Part shown: positions 1 to 7,655 of the stretch, piece by piece | How the letters are laid out: every line of letters starts with the position of its first letter | How positions within the stretch are numbered: position 1 is the stretch's first letter | Origin: Pedobacter zeae | GTDB lineage: Bacteria; Bacteroidota; Bacteroidia; Sphingobacteriales; Sphingobacteriaceae | Length of the DNA: 64,000 nucleotides | Direction: 5' to 3' | NCBI RefSeq assembly: GCF_014196715.1 | Contig: NZ_JACIEF010000004.1 | Span: forward strand, 310,001-374,000 | Translations under genes and position numbers: made by a program | Notes under the pieces: generated by a model | Told to the model about the DNA's origin: nothing | The model's database searches: none | What the model saw: only the letters and a program-made list of their open reading frames with translations

Positions 1-1
1 T

Positions 2-937
2 GATATGCCCTTGATCCACAATTTTGTAAAAAATCCAATTAAAGACCGTATTAAAATGTTGTTTCACTCAAAATCTAAAAACATGAAGAAATTAATGTAC
101 CTGTTGGTACTGCCAGTTGTGGCAGGACTGTTCTGGTTATTTGCTGTACAAGTGGTATATGCCAATAAATTGGTTGGTTTAAAACATGAGGGCTTGCCAG
201 TACAGGATGGAAAGATATTGTTTATGGGTACCAACAGCGTCGGGAGCGTTTCTGGCGAAATTCTACCCGGAAAAATTTACAAGACTGCTTCTGCTTTATA
301 TAAACCTAGAGGGGTTAAATCTAATAAAGAAGTGCTGACAGATACGCTGAAACCTAAACCGGTTAAGCCAAAAATTATTTCATATCGTAAAATGAAGGGT
401 GACGCAAGGAACCAAATTTTTTACCTGGAAAATGCGGTAATGGAGTTTATGAATAGTAGACTCGAAGCCGGATATGTAGAATTTGACCACATCAATAATA
501 AAATACTTGCCAGGAATGCCTCCCTTAAAACGCTCGATGAAAAGAATACGATAAAATCAACTTTATTTACCTTCGACCTCAATAAAGGTAGTTACAGTGT
601 AGAAAATGGTGAAGGTAAAACAGGAGGGAATATACATGATGCTGAGCGTAAGAAGGATCTTTTAATAAATTTAAATGACAAAGTAGATTATGTTGCCAAA
701 GATTCGGTTAAAATGAGCCAGGATAAATTAATCGTATCCCTATTCGGAAATGCAATGTTATCTTATAACGGGGTAAAGTTATCGGGATCTAAGATTGTTT
801 ATAACAAAAAAGATAACCGGGTGCTTGTGAACGATGCAATCATGACTTCAGGTGATACTAAAATAAAAGCCGATAGTTTAATTTTTGATATAAAAACAAA
901 AAAGACCAAATTATTCGGAGCCGATTTTAACCACTAG
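2..937 (+). CDS. BlaR1-type M56 family membrane protein, 5' end outside window
   Basis: This is the C-terminal part of a BlaR1/MecR1-like M56 metallopeptidase. The reading frame is open to the left edge, so the catalytic HExxH region and the first membrane helices lie outside the window. The visible part begins with a basic stretch (NPIKDRIKML) typical of the segment before the last helix of Bacteroidota BlaR1-like proteins. A hydrophobic helix follows (LMYLLVLPVVAGLFWLFAVQ), then about 250 soluble, presumably periplasmic residues. Instead of the usual TonB-like tail, the last ~170 residues contain motifs (KLSGSKIVYNKKDNRVLVND, IKADSLIFDI) that resemble the OstA/LptA beta-jellyroll fold. It abuts the next gene with no spacer (stop TAG, then ATG at once), so the two are probably co-translated. 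Family assignment is from the helix region and context; the tail assignment is inference. Confidence 0.72.
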   Translation, partial: DMPLIHNFVKNPIKDRIKMLFHSKSKNMKKLMYLLVLPVVAGLFWLFAVQVVYANKLVGLKHEGLPVQDGKILFMGTNSVGSVSGEILPGKIYKTASALYKPRGVKSNKEVLTDTLKPKPVKPKIISYRKMKGDARNQIFYLENAVMEFMNSRLEAGYVEFDHINNKILARNASLKTLDEKNTIKSTLFTFDLNKGSYSVENGEGKTGGNIHDAERKKDLLINLNDKVDYVAKDSVKMSQDKLIVSLFGNAMLSYNGVKLSGSKIVYNKKDNRVLVNDAIMTSGDTKIKADSLIFDIKTKKTKLFGADFNH

Positions 938-3310
938 ATGCTGAGGTATATTTTCTTCTTCATTACGGTTTTTTCTGGTTTCTCTTCCCAGGCACAGCTT
1001 AATCTTTCTGGTAAGGTAGTTGATGAGGAATTTAAAGATTTACCTTTTGTTACGGTTAAAATTTCTGGAATTCGGAATAAAGTATTTTATACCCAAACCG
1101 ATAGTTTAGGTACCTATCAATTTAAACTGCAGCCAGGGAAATATTCGGTTATTTTTTCTGCAGTTAATTTTAAAAGCTTGAACCGTTTTGTTACTATAAC
1201 GGTTGATACCATCATTAAGGTTCAACTTCAAAGCGATCCGGCTACCCTCGCCGATGTTCAGGTTACTGCTAAAAAAGGATTGATCGAGAAAAAGATAGAT
1301 CGCACTGTTTTCAATGTAGAAAATAGCATTTCGGCAATGGGAACAGATGCCTTGGAGCTGCTTTCGAAAGTTCCTGGTGTGCGCGTTTTTAACGATCAGG
1401 TTTCGCTGGCAGGCAAAGGTGGGGTTAATGTAATGATCAATGATAAATTGGTGCCGTTATCGGCAGATGAGCTGTCGGATTATTTAAAGTCCATTCCTTC
1501 AGTTAATATTTCCAAAATTGAAGTCGTGACCAATCCCCCGGCCAAATTCGATGCGCAGGGAAATAATGGGCTGATCAATATTGTACTGAAGAAAGTTAAC
1601 ACCGAAGGTTTTAAGGGCTCTGTTAATGCAGCTTTGACTAAAGCAAGTTATTTTACCGGATCTGTCGGCGGCAATTTAAATTACCGGAAAAACAAGGTTA
1701 CACTTTATGCTAATTTTAATATCAGAAAGGGCTCTATTGTTCCCCTTGAGCAAAGCGCTGTTTTTTATCCCGCACAAAACTGGAGTATCGTAAACAAAGA
1801 CCGCAATTTCAGAACGGTACCCAGCGGGCAGACCGGAATTGATTTTCAGGCTTCCAAAAATACCTTATTGGGTTTATCGTATAATGGAGGATTAACTGAT
1901 TTTCATTCTGAAGAGAATATCAGGACAAAGGTTTACAACCAGAGCCAGGGCTTAGATTCGATGCTGAATTCTGATGCCAATGCTAAAATTAAGTCTCATT
2001 ACCATTCGGCAAATTTTTATTTAAAACAAGCCTTTGATTCGGTGGGTAAACAGCTCACCATTAATGGCGATTGGTTTACCTACAGGGATGATAAAAACAG
2101 GTTTTTTAATAATACCAGTTATTTTCAAAATGGGATGGAAATTCCACATTCCTTTGCCGAATACCTGTCGACCAGTAAACAAAACATCGATTTGTATACT
2201 TTGAAAGCCGATGTAGATCTTCCTTATAAAAGCTTTAAATTATTTTTCGGTGCAAAGCTGAGTTTTATTAAAAACCAAAGTGATCTTACCTTTTATGAAT
2301 CTCAGAACCGTACTTACGTAATAGACCCGAAGCAAAGCAATTTGTTCCATTACAAGGAAAATACCCAGGCATTGTATGTAAATTTTAATAAAACGATTAA
2401 AAAATGGGATTTTCAGGGTGGATTAAGGGGCGAATACACAGAAATTGAAGGGATATCAGTTAATGAACGGAACAAAAACGACTATTTACGCCTTTTTCCG
2501 ACGATTTACGTAATTTACAGGGCAAATGATAAAAATACTTTTTCGTTAAACTATGGTCGCCGTATTAACCGTCCGCCTTACCGTAAACTGAATCCTTTCC
2601 GCTGGTATAGTAACCAGTATGCTTATGCCGAAGGCAATCCTTTTTTACAGCCATCGTATAACGATAATATCGAATTTTCCCATACCTATAATATATTTAC
2701 CACTTCTTTGTCTTTTTCAAAAACCTCAAATGGTTTTAATGATGTTAATTTTACTGATCAGGCGACTAATATTCAGGCTTCCAAGCCAGTTAATTTTATA
2801 ACGGGCTACCACTATCAACTGAGTCATGCCATTGGTTTTAATGTTATAAAAGGATGGGAAAGTACCAGCCAACTGGATTTTTTTTACAATGCAGCTCATT
2901 CCGGTATTGCCCAGACCCTTGGTAATTTAAATGGGTTAGGCGCCTACTTTTCTTCCCTTAACCAGCTTGTTTTTAATTCTAGGAAAACCATTTTGGGCGA
3001 AATAAGCCTGTGGTATCAGTTCCCAACTGTTGAGGGGCTGAACCAAAATAAAAGTCAGTATAACCTCGATGTGGGGATCAAAACCTTATTGCTTAATAAA
3101 AAGATGCAATTGGCCGTTACAGCGACTGATGTTTTAAAAACGAACCAATACCGTTTTAGCAGTATGATCAACCATATCAGACAGGAATACCATAATTATT
3201 ATGATAGCCGCCAGCTGCGGATTACTTTCAGGTATAATTTTGGTAATGAAAAAATTAAACAACAGGATAGGAAATTGGGTAATGAAGAAGAGCGGAGAAG
3301 GAGTAATTGA
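938..3310 (+). CDS. TonB-dependent receptor-like outer membrane beta-barrel protein
   Basis: A 790-residue outer-membrane protein. A signal peptide ending near FSSQAQ is followed by a carboxypeptidase-regulatory-like domain (LSGKVVDEEFKDLPFVTVKI), about residues 22-100. A plug domain comes next (ISAMGTDALELLSKVPGVRV, then INDKLVPLSADELSDYLKSI), and then a long aromatic-rich barrel. The plug lacks an obvious TonB box and the barrel fits the OMP_b-brl_3 class often found beside BlaR1-like genes in this phylum. Start ATG directly follows the upstream stop. Its cargo is unknown. Coupling to the M56 protein suggests an envelope-stress or antibiotic-response unit, which is inference. Confidence 0.85.
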   Translation: MLRYIFFFITVFSGFSSQAQLNLSGKVVDEEFKDLPFVTVKISGIRNKVFYTQTDSLGTYQFKLQPGKYSVIFSAVNFKSLNRFVTITVDTIIKVQLQSDPATLADVQVTAKKGLIEKKIDRTVFNVENSISAMGTDALELLSKVPGVRVFNDQVSLAGKGGVNVMINDKLVPLSADELSDYLKSIPSVNISKIEVVTNPPAKFDAQGNNGLINIVLKKVNTEGFKGSVNAALTKASYFTGSVGGNLNYRKNKVTLYANFNIRKGSIVPLEQSAVFYPAQNWSIVNKDRNFRTVPSGQTGIDFQASKNTLLGLSYNGGLTDFHSEENIRTKVYNQSQGLDSMLNSDANAKIKSHYHSANFYLKQAFDSVGKQLTINGDWFTYRDDKNRFFNNTSYFQNGMEIPHSFAEYLSTSKQNIDLYTLKADVDLPYKSFKLFFGAKLSFIKNQSDLTFYESQNRTYVIDPKQSNLFHYKENTQALYVNFNKTIKKWDFQGGLRGEYTEIEGISVNERNKNDYLRLFPTIYVIYRANDKNTFSLNYGRRINRPPYRKLNPFRWYSNQYAYAEGNPFLQPSYNDNIEFSHTYNIFTTSLSFSKTSNGFNDVNFTDQATNIQASKPVNFITGYHYQLSHAIGFNVIKGWESTSQLDFFYNAAHSGIAQTLGNLNGLGAYFSSLNQLVFNSRKTILGEISLWYQFPTVEGLNQNKSQYNLDVGIKTLLLNKKMQLAVTATDVLKTNQYRFSSMINHIRQEYHNYYDSRQLRITFRYNFGNEKIKQQDRKLGNEEERRRSN

Positions 3311-3400
3311 GGATCGGGAAATGGACGACGGAAAATGGGTGATGGAAGAGAAGTCCTTGTTTTCCCCCTTCCGTAATTAAAAGATACCTAACTGTATTCA

Positions 3401-3446
3401 GGATGATAAAGGGATAGGATAAGTCATTGCCCTATCATCCATTTTT
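3401..3446. terminator. Hairpin between convergent genes
   Basis: ggatgata..ggg at 3401-3413 pairs with ccctatcatcc at 3430-3440. A T-rich run (atttttcctttt) follows on the plus strand. It lies between the convergent barrel gene and the minus-strand Omp85-like gene, so it may stop transcription from the left. Confidence 0.5.
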
Positions 3447-3466
3447 CCTTTTACATCTTCAGTTGC

Positions 3467-4597
3467 TTAGAATGCTTCTGCTAAACTAATGTAAAAACCG
3501 GCCTGCCGTTTTTCATTTGCCAGTTTTTCGCCTATGCCATAATCAAGGCGTACACTTAAACCTTTCGCCGGATCGAAGAAATAACGCCCGCCAACACCGA
3601 AGTTTGGTTTTAGACCGTCGAAATTGAATGCTCTGTTGCTAAAGACTTTTCCGGTACCGGCAAAGGCCACGATGCCAAAACGGTTCATAAAACGGTAGCG
3701 GATTTCGGCCTGTGTGGCCATCAGGTTTTCATCGCGGTAGCGCCCGCTATAATAACCACGCATCATCTGGTCGTTTCCTAATTGCTGTAATAAATAAAAC
3801 GGGGTGTTTTTGCTTTGTACAGTATAATATATACCCTGTACGCCCAAAACCACTTTTGGTGCGAGGCTGAAGAAACCGCGGAGGTCCAGCTTAATCTGTG
3901 AACCATTGAAATTTTCGCCCCCGAAAAAATCTGGTGCATACTGATAAGTTGCCCTTCCGAAAAACCCTTTGGTAGGGTAATTGTTGCTGTTGCGGGTATC
4001 GTAACTCTGCGAAGCACCTACCCAGGCTACTGAGCCACCATCCTTATCCAAAATGCGCGGATTGGTACTAAAAATTCCCCCCGATACCTTATCTGTAAAG
4101 TGGTAATTTTCGAAACCCAGCGATACACCGGTATAAGCCTGGGGCAGGGTATTCATCTCTGCATCAAAAAGTGTTTTAAAAATCTTTTGGTCCAATTTAT
4201 CTTCATCTGCTTTCCTGGCGTTATTGCCAATGCCATAAAAGTTAAAGGGCTGATTTTTGAAACGGATATCGCCGATAAAGTGATATTTGTTTCCTTTTGT
4301 CCACATATCGCCCTTAAGCATAAAATTGGCTGTCTTTTTGGTCGAGTAGGTCGTGTTCAATGCAAAATTAGAACTGCGGTTCAGTGTATCTTTGCGGTCT
4401 ATATAAAAGGAATAAATGGCGCCAACACCAAATTCAAAACCGGTTTCCTGACTATATCCAAATGCAGGCAAAGGTAAAAAGCTTGCCTTACGTGTGGTAT
4501 CTTTTTCGTTGGAGAGCATTTTCCTGATCAGTTTCATTTGTGCAAAAGAAGTTCCCGAAACGAGTGCAAGTAAAATAATCAGATAATATTTTTTCAT
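3467..4597 (-). CDS. BamA/TamA-family (Omp85-like) outer membrane protein
   Basis: A 376-residue protein with a clear signal peptide (IILLALVSGTSFAQ) and a short periplasmic linker, followed by a beta-barrel of alternating aromatic and polar residues ending in Phe. The segment MMRGYYSGRYRDENLM matches the conserved 'RG+..GR+RD' loop motif of Omp85 surface antigens, which packs inside the barrel. There are no POTRA repeats, and the length suits barrel-only members of the family rather than BamA itself (~800 residues). It stands alone on the minus strand. The role is unknown; secretion or lipid-related functions are possible. Confidence 0.8.
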   Translation of the reverse strand: MKKYYLIILLALVSGTSFAQMKLIRKMLSNEKDTTRKASFLPLPAFGYSQETGFEFGVGAIYSFYIDRKDTLNRSSNFALNTTYSTKKTANFMLKGDMWTKGNKYHFIGDIRFKNQPFNFYGIGNNARKADEDKLDQKIFKTLFDAEMNTLPQAYTGVSLGFENYHFTDKVSGGIFSTNPRILDKDGGSVAWVGASQSYDTRNSNNYPTKGFFGRATYQYAPDFFGGENFNGSQIKLDLRGFFSLAPKVVLGVQGIYYTVQSKNTPFYLLQQLGNDQMMRGYYSGRYRDENLMATQAEIRYRFMNRFGIVAFAGTGKVFSNRAFNFDGLKPNFGVGGRYFFDPAKGLSVRLDYGIGEKLANEKRQAGFYISLAEAF

Positions 4598-5072
4598 CAG
4601 CGCAAAGAAAAGGAAATTAGTTAATAGTTCATTCGTTCACTGGTCATTTGTTCACTGGTCACTGGTCATTTGTTCATTGGTCATTGGTCATTGGTTCACT
4701 GGTCACTGGTCATTGGTCATTGGTTCGTTTGTCGTTTGAATTGCCAAGCCTTATTGCTATTGCCTGCCGCCACCTAAACCGGATTGAAGGGTAAAGCCCG
4801 GAGCGAAGCGAGGACTTGTACCGGAAAGCCGGCCTGCCTTTAATAAAAGCTACTGCAATTGCTTTCCAAAAAAAGATTCTTCGACTACCCTCAGGATGAT
4901 TATCGCAGGGGAAGATTTATCTGATATAACCGACTAAGGACTATGGATTCGAGATTCTTCACTTCTGGCGAATTTAACGCCAAACGCAGCCCGCCAAACG
5001 CTAAACACGTTTACGCTTTCACCTTTCGGCCTAAATGCCTATTTTTGCCGCAAACAATACAAAACGAACGCA
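4598..5072. repeat. Repeat-rich intergenic region
   Basis: No credible gene is seen. From about 4618 to 4730 there is an array of short degenerate direct repeats built from ttcactggtcatt / cattggtcattggttc. From about 4775 to 4835 there is a GC-richer segment (gcccggagcgaagcgagg, then ccggaaagccgg) that looks like a REP-type intergenic element of Bacteroidota. Near 4878 follows ttcgactaccctcaggatga, another sequence that often recurs between genes in related genomes. The statements about recurrence elsewhere are from memory and were not searched. Confidence 0.6.
5040..5047 (+). promoter_or_regulatory. -7-like box upstream of the deoxyhypusine-synthase-like gene
   Basis: TATTTTTG fits the Bacteroidota -7 consensus TAnnTTTG and lies 25 nt before the ATG. 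A near-match to the -33 element (TTTC at 5017-5020) precedes it with a 19-nt spacer. Confidence 0.4.
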
Positions 5073-6053
5073 ATGAGCAATACAAGAGGACCAATATCTC
5101 AATTTATGGAGCGTAATTACCTCCATTTTAATGCTGCGGCCATGATGGATGCAGCTAAAGGCTACGAAACGCATTTGGATGAGGGTGGTAAAATGATGAT
5201 CACACTTGCCGGTGCCATGAGTACTGCCGAATTGGGTATTTCACTTGCAGAGATGATCCGTCAGGATAAAGTAGCCATTATTTCTTGTACAGGAGCCAAC
5301 CTTGAAGAGGATATTATGAACCTGGTTGCACACTCACATTATAAACGTGTACCTAATTACCGCGACTTAAGTCCGCAGGATGAGTGGGATTTGTTAGAGA
5401 ACCACTATAACCGCGTTACTGATACCTGTATTCCTGAAGAGGAAGCTTTTCGTCGTTTACAAAAACACATCCATAAAATCTGGAAAGATGCGGATGATGC
5501 GGGCGAAAGATATTTTCCGCATGAGTTTATGTACAAAATGCTGCTAAGCGGTGTTTTAGAACAATACTATGAAATTGATCCTAAAAATTCATGGATGTTG
5601 GCTGCAGCCGAAAAGAACTTACCAATTGTGGTACCGGGATGGGAAGATTCGACCATGGGTAACATCTTTGCTTCTTATGTAATCAAAAACGAATTCAAAG
5701 CTACCACGATGAAAAGCGGGATTGAGTATATGGGCTGGCTGGCCGATTGGTATGTTAAAAACTCATCAGGTAAGGGAATAGGTTTCTTCCAGATCGGTGG
5801 AGGTATTGCCGGCGATTTCCCGATCTGTGTGGTGCCGATGTTATACCAGGACATGGAAATGGAGAATATTCCGTTTTGGAGCTACTTCTGCCAGATTTCA
5901 GATTCGACCACATCTTATGGCTCTTATTCTGGTGCTGTACCGAACGAAAAGATAACCTGGGGTAAACTGGATATCAATACGCCAAAATTTATTGTAGAAA
6001 GTGATGCAACAATTGTAGCACCATTAATGTTTGCCTGGATATTAAAACAATAA
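5073..6053 (+). CDS. Deoxyhypusine synthase-like family protein
   Basis: A 326-residue cytoplasmic protein of the deoxyhypusine synthase (DHS) fold. DHS enzymes transfer the aminobutyl group of spermidine to a lysine, using NAD. Visible hallmarks are a glycine/serine-rich NAD-site region (MITLAGAMSTAELGISLAEM), CTGANLEEDIMNLVAH (counterpart of the TGGGIEED segment), a Gly-rich loop (FFQIGGGIAGDFPI), and EKITWGKLD near the end. Lys298 of the last motif aligns with the catalytic enzyme-intermediate lysine of human DHS (Lys329). Bacteria lack the hypusinated eIF5A substrate, so members are suspected to act in polyamine chemistry such as homospermidine synthesis. Function here is inferred from family only. 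Monocistronic, with its own promoter-like box. Confidence 0.85.
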   Translation: MSNTRGPISQFMERNYLHFNAAAMMDAAKGYETHLDEGGKMMITLAGAMSTAELGISLAEMIRQDKVAIISCTGANLEEDIMNLVAHSHYKRVPNYRDLSPQDEWDLLENHYNRVTDTCIPEEEAFRRLQKHIHKIWKDADDAGERYFPHEFMYKMLLSGVLEQYYEIDPKNSWMLAAAEKNLPIVVPGWEDSTMGNIFASYVIKNEFKATTMKSGIEYMGWLADWYVKNSSGKGIGFFQIGGGIAGDFPICVVPMLYQDMEMENIPFWSYFCQISDSTTSYGSYSGAVPNEKITWGKLDINTPKFIVESDATIVAPLMFAWILKQ

Positions 6054-6219
6054 TCATAACATTTTAATAAACCAAATTGGTTCTTGGTATACCGGTTTGA
6101 AATTTCGCGCCAAAAATGGGCATTTTTATGCCCAGAATGGCCTGAAACCGCAGTTGTTTAGAATGATTATAAATTGTATTTCCCGTCACTATTATGTCAT
6201 GGGATTTATTAATAAGTTA

Positions 6220-6227
6220 TACTTTTG
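6220..6227 (+). promoter_or_regulatory. -7-like box upstream of the act-cox cluster
   Basis: TACTTTTG matches TAnnTTTG and would give a 5' leader of about 75 nt before actA. No good -33 element is visible at the expected distance. Confidence 0.35.
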
Positions 6228-6308
6228 TTCAAGTTTTGGTGGGGCTATCTGGGTTCAATCATCAATTTCACAACAAAAAGTAAATTAAATAAGTATAAAG
6301 TGTTCATT

Positions 6309-7607
6309 ATGAGAGATATCTCGATGATTTTAAAAAGCGTTTGGAAGTCGTTATTCGTATTTTCAGCAATTTCCGTAATGGCGGTTTCTACCGTAAATGC
6401 GCAAGATGCTAAAGAGGGAAGAACGCTTTTCAAAGCAAAATGTTCTTCGTGCCATGCATTAGATCACAAAGTTGTTGGTCCGGCATTAGAAGGAGTAAGC
6501 GATCGTCACCCTGAAGCGTTCCTATTAAAATGGATTCCGAACAACGCAGCTATGATCGCTGCCGGAGATCCTGCCGCTGTTAAATTATTTAACGAGAACG
6601 GTAAAGTGCCAATGACTACTTTCCCTGAGCTGGATGAGGCGAAAGTAAAAGATATCTTAGCATATATCAAAGAAGGTGAGCCTAAAGCTGCTGCAGATCC
6701 AAATGCGCCAAAAGCTGGTGCTGAAGATCAGGGTACTTCAGGTTTATCCATTGCCGGTATCGTTGCCATTGTAATATTGGCTATCGTGATCCTGGTTATC
6801 TTGGGCCGTGCTTCTAAATTGCTGGAGCGTTTGATCCTGCAGAAACAGGGCATCGAGATGGAAGAAGATGTGCCATTGAAAGTTGGTGTACGCAAAATGT
6901 TCAAAAACAAGAAGTTCGTGATGTTCTTTATCTTGTGTTTGATCATCTGTTTGGGTTCATTCGGTTGGATGGGCATGTGGAATACCGGTGTTCACACAGG
7001 TTACCAGCCGGTTCAGCCAATTAAATTCTCGCACGAGTTACATGCCGGTATCAACCAGATTGATTGCCAGTATTGCCACAACGGTGCATTTAAATCTAAA
7101 AATGCAACTATCCCATCATTAAATGTATGTATGAACTGCCACAAAGCGGTACAGGCCAGGGATAAATATGATGGTGAAATTTCTCCGGAGATCAAAAAAA
7201 TCTACAGTGCTTTAGGTTACGATCCTGAAACACAGAAATACGACGAAAGTAAATCAAAACCAATGGAATGGGTACGTGTACACAATCTTCCTGATTTTGC
7301 TTACTTTAACCACTCTCAGCACGTGGTGGTTGCAGAAGATGCAATCCGTAAAGCAAAAGGATTACAGCCAACTGAACCTGTTTGTTTCGCTTGTCACGGT
7401 CCGGTTAATACTATGGAAGAAATTTATCAATATTCTCCGTTAACGATGAAATGGTGTATTAACTGCCATAAAGAAACAGATATTTCTGGTCAGAAAAACA
7501 ATGCTTTCTACGCTAAGGTTATCGAAGCGCACGAGAAAATTAAAAAAGGCGAGAAAATCACACCAGCTTTATTGGGTGGTTTAGAGTGTGGTAAATGCCA
7601 CTATTAA
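6309..7607 (+). CDS. actA: Alternative Complex III subunit ActA, multiheme cytochrome c with extra monoheme domain
   Basis: A membrane-anchored periplasmic cytochrome of quinol:cytochrome c oxidoreductase (ACIII). The start is placed at ATG 6309 because a signal peptide (VMAVSTVNAQ) follows at once; the frame is open further upstream but without signal features. The product is 432 residues. A class I monoheme domain comes first (CSSCH at residues 45-49, probable Met ligand in VPMTTFP). A helix (about 146-166) and a second helix (about 203-219) follow. Then come five more CxxCH motifs: CQYCH, CMNCH, CFACH, CINCH and CGKCH, the last almost at the C-terminus. The last five match the pentaheme ActA of described complexes; the N-terminal heme domain is an addition compared with the Rhodothermus-type ActA. 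First gene of the act-cox cluster. Confidence 0.93.
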   Translation: MRDISMILKSVWKSLFVFSAISVMAVSTVNAQDAKEGRTLFKAKCSSCHALDHKVVGPALEGVSDRHPEAFLLKWIPNNAAMIAAGDPAAVKLFNENGKVPMTTFPELDEAKVKDILAYIKEGEPKAAADPNAPKAGAEDQGTSGLSIAGIVAIVILAIVILVILGRASKLLERLILQKQGIEMEEDVPLKVGVRKMFKNKKFVMFFILCLIICLGSFGWMGMWNTGVHTGYQPVQPIKFSHELHAGINQIDCQYCHNGAFKSKNATIPSLNVCMNCHKAVQARDKYDGEISPEIKKIYSALGYDPETQKYDESKSKPMEWVRVHNLPDFAYFNHSQHVVVAEDAIRKAKGLQPTEPVCFACHGPVNTMEEIYQYSPLTMKWCINCHKETDISGQKNNAFYAKVIEAHEKIKKGEKITPALLGGLECGKCHY

Positions 7608-7655
7608 TAGATTAGAGTTTAGTAAGAACGTTCGATAAACAGTAATATAGCTTAA

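Noticed and set aside
6117..6136. gggcat ttttt atgccc hairpin after the deoxyhypusine-synthase-like gene
   Set aside because: Stem is short and the T run lies in the loop, not after the stem.
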